Positions 59,565 through 64,000 of a DNA stretch of 64,000 nt are shown here, piece by piece. Origin of the DNA: Pseudomonas multiresinivorans (GTDB lineage: Bacteria > Pseudomonadota > Gammaproteobacteria > Pseudomonadales > Pseudomonadaceae); assembly GCF_012971725.1 (NCBI RefSeq), contig NZ_CP048833.1, forward strand, positions 4,650,001 to 4,714,000, written 5' to 3'. The notes under the pieces were generated by a model. It did no database searches, had not been told where the DNA came from, and worked only from the letters and a program-made list of their open reading frames with translations. Position 1 is the stretch's first letter. Each line of letters begins with the position of its first letter. Position numbers and translations under genes: made by a program.

Positions 59565-61160
59565 TCAGAGTTTGTTGAACAGGCTCAGCTGGCTGATCCG
59601 CGCAAATGCGGCCTGGGCCGCTTCGAGCATGGTCTGCTGCAGCACCAGCTGCGACGTCGCCGCGGCCATGTCGGTGTCACGGATCGACGACTGGGTCGTG
59701 GTGTTGGTCAGCGCCAGGCTCTGGTTTTCCTGGGTCAGCACGTCGATGGTGTTGAGCCGTGCGCCGATCGACGACTGGGTCGCGAGCACCTGGTCGCTCG
59801 CCTTGTCCAGGTTGGTGAGTGCAGTGGCCACCATGTTGCGGATGTTCAGCTGCGCCTGCGGATCGCCGGCCGTCGAGGTATCCAGCGCCTTGCGCAGGTC
59901 GCCGATGGTGTTGAGGATGTTCTGCCGCTCCGGCGAGCTGGCGGTGACACTGAACTGGTCTCCGGCTGCGGGTGCCGCGCTGATGCTCATGTCCACGCCG
60001 GCCACGGTCACGGTCTGCGGGAAGGTCGCGCCCAGCGTGCCAGTGGACAGCGGTGTGGCGCCCTGGCTGGTGGGCAGCGCATAGACCTCGTAGGCGGTGG
60101 CGCTGGTGAACTTGAGCTGCACGCCGCTGTTGGGGAACTGCGTGGTATAAGCGGTGTTGTTGCTCACCGTGGCCGAGGTGATCTGCGCGGTCGAAGTGTT
60201 GGTGGCATTGCGCTTGATCGACAGGCTGTCCGGCGCAGTGCCGAAGCTGAAGCTGTAGCCGCCGACCAGGCTGTCCATGTTGCTGGCGTCGTCGCTGGAA
60301 GGCAGCGAAACGTCGAGCTGGAACTGCGAGCCACGGAAGTTGATGGCGTTGCTGTCGGTGGACGTGGCGTCGTAGGTACCGTTGGTGGTGGCCTCGCTGG
60401 TGACGTCGTTGCCGTCCTTGTCGAGGATCTGGTACTGCGTGCCGCTGAGCACTTTCAGGGTATACGGCGCGCCATCGCGGAAGCTGGCGTTGTACTGGCT
60501 GTCGCTGGTGACGGTCCCCTGGGAAAGGAACACGCGCTGGGTGCCGTCAGTGCTCGGGTTGCTGGTCACCGAGCTGATGGTGCGACTGGCGTTGGCGGCC
60601 ATCTCGAAGATGCTCCAGCCATTGTCGTTGGTCGACATCTGCAGGCTGTCGGAGATCTGCAGCTTGAGCGTGCTCTGGTCGCCCTGGTAGCTGAAGCTGC
60701 CGTCGGCGTTCTGCACGAACGGCTGCACGGTGCTCTTGCTGCCGGAGAACAGGTAGTTGCCGCTGGCGTCCTTGCTGTTCATCAGGGTCAGCAGCTGGTT
60801 CTGGATCGCGCCCAGTTCATCGCTGATGGCACCGCGGTCTTCGTCGGTCATCGAACCGTCGCCGGCGCGCAGCGTCAATTCGCGGGCGCGCTGCAAGGCA
60901 GTGGTGATGGAGTCGAGGACGCTCTGTTCCTGGTTCAGGCTGTTGGTCGCGCTGGTCATGTTGCCACTGTACTGGGTCAGCAGCGCCTGCTGCTGTTCCA
61001 GTTGCAGCAGGCGCGCGGCGCCGACGGGGTCGTCGGCGGGCGTCTGGATGCGCGTGCCGCTGGAGATCTGCTCCTGCAGCTTGGACAGGGTCGCATAGCC
61101 GCGGTTGTAGTTGTCGATGTTGGAGTTGAAGATCTGCGGGGTGGAAATTCGCACTACCAT
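59565..61160 (-). CDS. flgL: FlgL (HAP3), hook-filament junction protein
   Basis: This 531-residue flagellin-related protein has the D0/D1-type N-terminus (VVRISTPQIFNSNIDNYNRG, SSGTRIQTPADDPVGAARLLQLEQQQ) and C-terminal helix (LVLQQTMLEAAQAAFARISQLSLFNKL). It is longer than the P. aeruginosa protein as I recall it, because of a Ser/Thr-rich central insertion. It starts 10 bases after the flgK stop. Confidence 0.95.
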   Translation of the reverse strand: MVVRISTPQIFNSNIDNYNRGYATLSKLQEQISSGTRIQTPADDPVGAARLLQLEQQQALLTQYSGNMTSATNSLNQEQSVLDSITTALQRARELTLRAGDGSMTDEDRGAISDELGAIQNQLLTLMNSKDASGNYLFSGSKSTVQPFVQNADGSFSYQGDQSTLKLQISDSLQMSTNDNGWSIFEMAANASRTISSVTSNPSTDGTQRVFLSQGTVTSDSQYNASFRDGAPYTLKVLSGTQYQILDKDGNDVTSEATTNGTYDATSTDSNAINFRGSQFQLDVSLPSSDDASNMDSLVGGYSFSFGTAPDSLSIKRNATNTSTAQITSATVSNNTAYTTQFPNSGVQLKFTSATAYEVYALPTSQGATPLSTGTLGATFPQTVTVAGVDMSISAAPAAGDQFSVTASSPERQNILNTIGDLRKALDTSTAGDPQAQLNIRNMVATALTNLDKASDQVLATQSSIGARLNTIDVLTQENQSLALTNTTTQSSIRDTDMAAATSQLVLQQTMLEAAQAAFARISQLSLFNKL

Positions 61161-61170
61161 TTCGGCCTCC

Positions 61171-63168
61171 TCAGATGTTGTTGATCAAAGTGTCGAAGAG
61201 CGTCTGCGCGGTCTTGATGACCTGCGCGGAGGCCGTGTAGTACTGCTGGAACTTCACCAGGTTGGCCGCTTCCTCATCGAGGTTCACCGCCGACAGCGAA
61301 TCGCGCGTGCCCTGCGCCTGGGTCAGCACCGCCTCGGTAGCGGTGGCGTCGAGCTTGGCCTGGTTGGCTGTGGCGCCGACGGTCTCCGTCAGGCTGCTGT
61401 ATGCGCCGGTCAGGCTCATGCCGCTACCACTGCCAGTGCCGCTGCCAACGGTCTTGGCACTCTGCAGGTCGATCAGCTTCTGCGCGTTGGTGTTGTCGGC
61501 GTCGCCGTCGCTGTTGAAGGCCACGGAGAAGCTGTCGCCCTGCCCCGGATAGCCGGCGATGGTGGTCTCGAAGGTGAACGAGGGCGTGCCCGGCACGGTG
61601 ATGCTGAGGTCGTTGCTCTGCCCCGGCACGATGTTGCCGGTGCCCAGCGGATTGCCGGCCGAGTCGTAGATGGTATAGCCCTGGGTGCCGCCACTGGCGG
61701 CATCGAACACCAGCTTGACCGGCAGGCCAGCCTTGATTGCCGCCGACATGGCCGCGCTGTTGGTCGCGTCCAGCTGCGAGGTCAGGCTGGTGCCGCTGAT
61801 GGTGCCGCTGCCTTTGTTGCCGGTGGTGGTGCTGGCGGTCACCGCCGAGGCGAAGGCCAGGCGGTTGGAGTCGGTCATGGTGACCGAGATGTCCGCCGCG
61901 GCGGTGCGGGTCGGGATCACGGTGAAGCGGTCGCCAGCCTGCACCGTGCCGACGCTCTGCTGGCTGATGCTGAAGCCGTCGAACTCCTTCGGCGGGTTGT
62001 CGGTCAGGTCACCGCTGCCCAGTACCGTGCCATCGGAGGAGCGCTTGATGGTATAGCCGGTGGCGGAAGTGAAGGTCACCTCGTAGTCACTGGTGGTCAG
62101 CGCGCCGCTGTCGGTGATGTTGACGTTGAGGTTGCCGGTGCCGGTGTTGTGGGTGTTGGCCAGGCTGCGGTTGCCGATCACGCTGGCGTCGTTGATGTCC
62201 TTGAACAGCTGCGCGCCGAAGTTGCCATTGAGGTCCAGGCCCTGGGCCAGTTGGCTGTTGAAGGTATCGGCGAGAACGATCGCCATGCGCCCCAGTTCGT
62301 TCTGGGTGCTGTCCAGCACATCGCTGCGGTAGCGCAGCAGGCCGCCCATCTGGCCGCCGGTAACCACCGAGGTGACGTCCATGGTCGAGCTGCCGGAGCT
62401 CAGGCTCAGGCTGAACTGCGACGGGTTGTTGGCGCTCGGGCCGGCAGTCAGGGTGGAGGCGTTGGCGCCCACCACCAGCGGCTGGCCGGAACCCAGGTAG
62501 AGGTTGAGGCTGCTGCCCTGCTTGACCACGCTGACGCCGATCATGCCCGAGAGCTGCAGCACCGCCTGGTCGCGCTTGTCCTGCAGGTCGTTGGCGCTGG
62601 CGCCGCCGGCCTCGGCCGCGATGATCGCCTGGTTGTACTGGGCGATGGTCTTGGCCAGGTCGCTGACCTGCCCGGCCAGGCTGTCCATCTGCGTGTTGAC
62701 GTAGCTGTTCTGGGTGCCCAGCTGGGTGGAGATCGAGTTGAAACGCTGCGCCAGGTTACTGGCCTGGGTCAGCACCAGCTGGCGCGACGCGGCGTCGGTC
62801 GGCGTGGCCGAGGCGGTCTGCAGCGAGGCGAAGAAATTCTGCATGACCTTGGACAGGCCGGTGGTGCTGTCCGACAGCAGCGAGTCGATCTGGTTGACCT
62901 GGGACAGGTAGGTCTGCGCATCGCTGTCCACCGAGGTCGCGCCGCGCAACTGGTTGGCCAGGAACTCGCTGTACATCCGGCGCACGTCCTGCACCGTGGT
63001 GCCGGTGCCGACGTAGTACTGCCCGGCGAACTGCTCGGCAGAGGTCACCTGCGACGTCGACTGGCGGGTGTAGCCGGCCGTGTTGACGTTGGTGATGTTG
63101 TTGCCGGTGGTGCTCAGTGCCGCTTGCGAGGCATTGAGTCCGGACAGTCCGATGGATAGTAGGCTCAT
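61171..63168 (-). CDS. flgK: FlgK (HAP1), hook-filament junction protein
   Basis: This 665-residue protein begins SLLSIGLSGLNASQAALSTTGNNITNVNTAGYTRQ, the rod/hook-type N-terminus, and ends in the FlgK-type helix LVKFQQYYTASAQVIKTAQTLFDTLI. The centre is Ser/Thr/Gly-rich. It connects hook to filament with FlgL. It is 34 bases after flgJ. Confidence 0.97.
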   Translation of the reverse strand: MSLLSIGLSGLNASQAALSTTGNNITNVNTAGYTRQSTSQVTSAEQFAGQYYVGTGTTVQDVRRMYSEFLANQLRGATSVDSDAQTYLSQVNQIDSLLSDSTTGLSKVMQNFFASLQTASATPTDAASRQLVLTQASNLAQRFNSISTQLGTQNSYVNTQMDSLAGQVSDLAKTIAQYNQAIIAAEAGGASANDLQDKRDQAVLQLSGMIGVSVVKQGSSLNLYLGSGQPLVVGANASTLTAGPSANNPSQFSLSLSSGSSTMDVTSVVTGGQMGGLLRYRSDVLDSTQNELGRMAIVLADTFNSQLAQGLDLNGNFGAQLFKDINDASVIGNRSLANTHNTGTGNLNVNITDSGALTTSDYEVTFTSATGYTIKRSSDGTVLGSGDLTDNPPKEFDGFSISQQSVGTVQAGDRFTVIPTRTAAADISVTMTDSNRLAFASAVTASTTTGNKGSGTISGTSLTSQLDATNSAAMSAAIKAGLPVKLVFDAASGGTQGYTIYDSAGNPLGTGNIVPGQSNDLSITVPGTPSFTFETTIAGYPGQGDSFSVAFNSDGDADNTNAQKLIDLQSAKTVGSGTGSGSGMSLTGAYSSLTETVGATANQAKLDATATEAVLTQAQGTRDSLSAVNLDEEAANLVKFQQYYTASAQVIKTAQTLFDTLINNI

Positions 63169-63202
63169 GGGCTTTCCTTAGAGCGTTCCCTTGAGGTGGG
63201 CA

Positions 63203-64000
63203 TCAAAGGGCGCGGGTCGGGGCGTCGGCCATCGCCACGGTCTGGTAGACCTGCATCTGCTTGGCGATCTGGTTCACCTTCCGTGCGTACTGCGGGTCGG
63301 TGGCGTAGCCGGCGCGTTGCAACTCCTTCATGAATTGGTCCGGGCGCGCGGCGGAATCCAGCGCGCCCTGGTAGCGGTCGTTGTTCTGCAGGAAGCTCAC
63401 GTAATCCTGGAAGCTCTGCTCGAAGGAGTTGTAGGCGCGGAACGACGCCACCTCCCGGACCTGCTTGCCGTTCTCGAATTCGGTCGTGGTGGCGCGGGCG
63501 GAATCGCCCTTCCAGCTGGAGCCGCTCTTGATGCCGAACAGGTTGTGGCTGCTGCTGCCGTCGCGCTGGGCGATCATCTTCTTGCCCCAGCCGGTTTCCA
63601 GCGCGGCCTGGGCCACCAGGTAGCGAGGGTCGACGCCGATGCGCTTGGCGGCGCGCTCGGCCATGGGCAGCATGGTGCTGATGAAGTCGTCGGCGGAGGC
63701 GAACATCGACTTGCCCGGCTTGGTGGAGATGGCCGAGGTGTCGACGTCTGCGACCGGCACGCGGGTGTCGATCTGCTGCGTGTAGGCGCGGTTGCTACGC
63801 CAGTCGTTGCTGGCCAGCTGCGCCGGCTGGCCGGCGCTGGAAGCCACGGCGTTGCCGCTGTCGGCGCCCGGCACGATACCGGCGGCGATGCGCTGGGCGA
63901 GCTTGCCCGGCAGTGCCAGGCGACGCGAGTTCAGGGCCTGGCGATCATCGCGGCCGGCTTCGGGCTGGGGCAGGTCCTTGCCGTTGGACGACCACAGGCT
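63203..64000 (-). CDS. flgJ: FlgJ, rod cap and peptidoglycan hydrolase, 5'-truncated by the window edge
   Basis: The 265 visible C-terminal residues include part of a linker and the glucosaminidase domain (about the last 170 residues) with the catalytic Glu in AQAALETGWGKKMI and LFGIKSGSSWKG. The open frame continues to 64000, so the start lies outside; the internal GTG at 63874 is not the start. FlgJ caps the growing rod and opens the cell wall. It precedes flgK. Confidence 0.95.
   Translation of the reverse strand, partial: SLWSSNGKDLPQPEAGRDDRQALNSRRLALPGKLAQRIAAGIVPGADSGNAVASSAGQPAQLASNDWRSNRAYTQQIDTRVPVADVDTSAISTKPGKSMFASADDFISTMLPMAERAAKRIGVDPRYLVAQAALETGWGKKMIAQRDGSSSHNLFGIKSGSSWKGDSARATTTEFENGKQVREVASFRAYNSFEQSFQDYVSFLQNNDRYQGALDSAARPDQFMKELQRAGYATDPQYARKVNQIAKQMQVYQTVAMADAPTRAL

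Overview
This 64 kb window is GC-rich, densely packed chromosomal DNA from a Pseudomonas. I infer the genus from the FleQ/FleS/FleR flagellar regulators, FleN and FlhF, the MotC/MotD stator, the HptB-HsbR-HsbA switch and the che genes embedded in the flagellar cluster. It is probably close to the P. aeruginosa group; the species cannot be fixed from this sequence. There are no rRNA or tRNA genes, CRISPR arrays, insertion sequences or prophage genes. Almost all genes lie on the minus strand, so operons read from high to low coordinates.

Layout. (1) 1-5843: cytochrome c maturation operon ccmABCDEFGH with the start of ccmI cut by the left edge. (2) 6039-8052, plus strand: a FliK-like gene and a small stand-alone FlhB C-terminal-like gene behind a good sigma-28 (FliA) promoter. 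(3) 8059-19576: a degenerate receiver-like gene, DUF2802, cheW, parP-like, parC-like, motD, motC, cheB, cheA, cheZ, cheY, fliA and fleN. (4) 19741-33629: flhF, flhA, a three-gene insert (two TPM-domain proteins around a small membrane protein), flhB, fliRQPONML and fliK, with a sigma-54 promoter before fliL. (5) 33696-36123: hptB, hsbR, hsbA. (6) 36373-40341: a non-flagellar block (TorF-like porin, AraC regulator, LysE exporter, DUF1345, APH(6)-like kinase). (7) 40407-46273: fliJIHGFE behind a consensus sigma-54 promoter. (8) 46609-50848: fleR, fleS, fleQ. (9) 51118-55038: fliT-like, fliS, fliD, flaG and fliC, the last behind a sigma-28 promoter. (10) 55248-59514: two TPR proteins carrying a glycosyltransferase-like and a methyltransferase domain, plus a separate methyltransferase, probably for flagellin modification. 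(11) 59565-64000: flgL, flgK and a 5'-truncated flgJ.

How it works together. FleQ with sigma-54 starts the cascade. FleSR and the fliE and fliL operons carry sigma-54 sites, while FliA (sigma-28) sites precede fliC and the second FliK-like gene. The export gate (FlhAB-FliPQR), ATPase complex (FliHIJ), rotor (FliFGMN), specificity control (FliK and a second FliK/FlhB-C pair), filament (FliC, FliD, FlgKL) and chaperones (FliS, FliT-like) are nearly all present. FlhF/FleN set polar placement and number, and ParC/ParP probably place the chemoreceptor array through repeats in the CheA linker.

The least explained parts are the TPM triplet inside the export-gate operon, the FliK2/FlhB-C module with its own late promoter, the CheA linker repeats, the divergently controlled flagellin-modification genes, and a palindromic repeat family that has opened both the fliP-fliQ and fliI-fliJ junctions.
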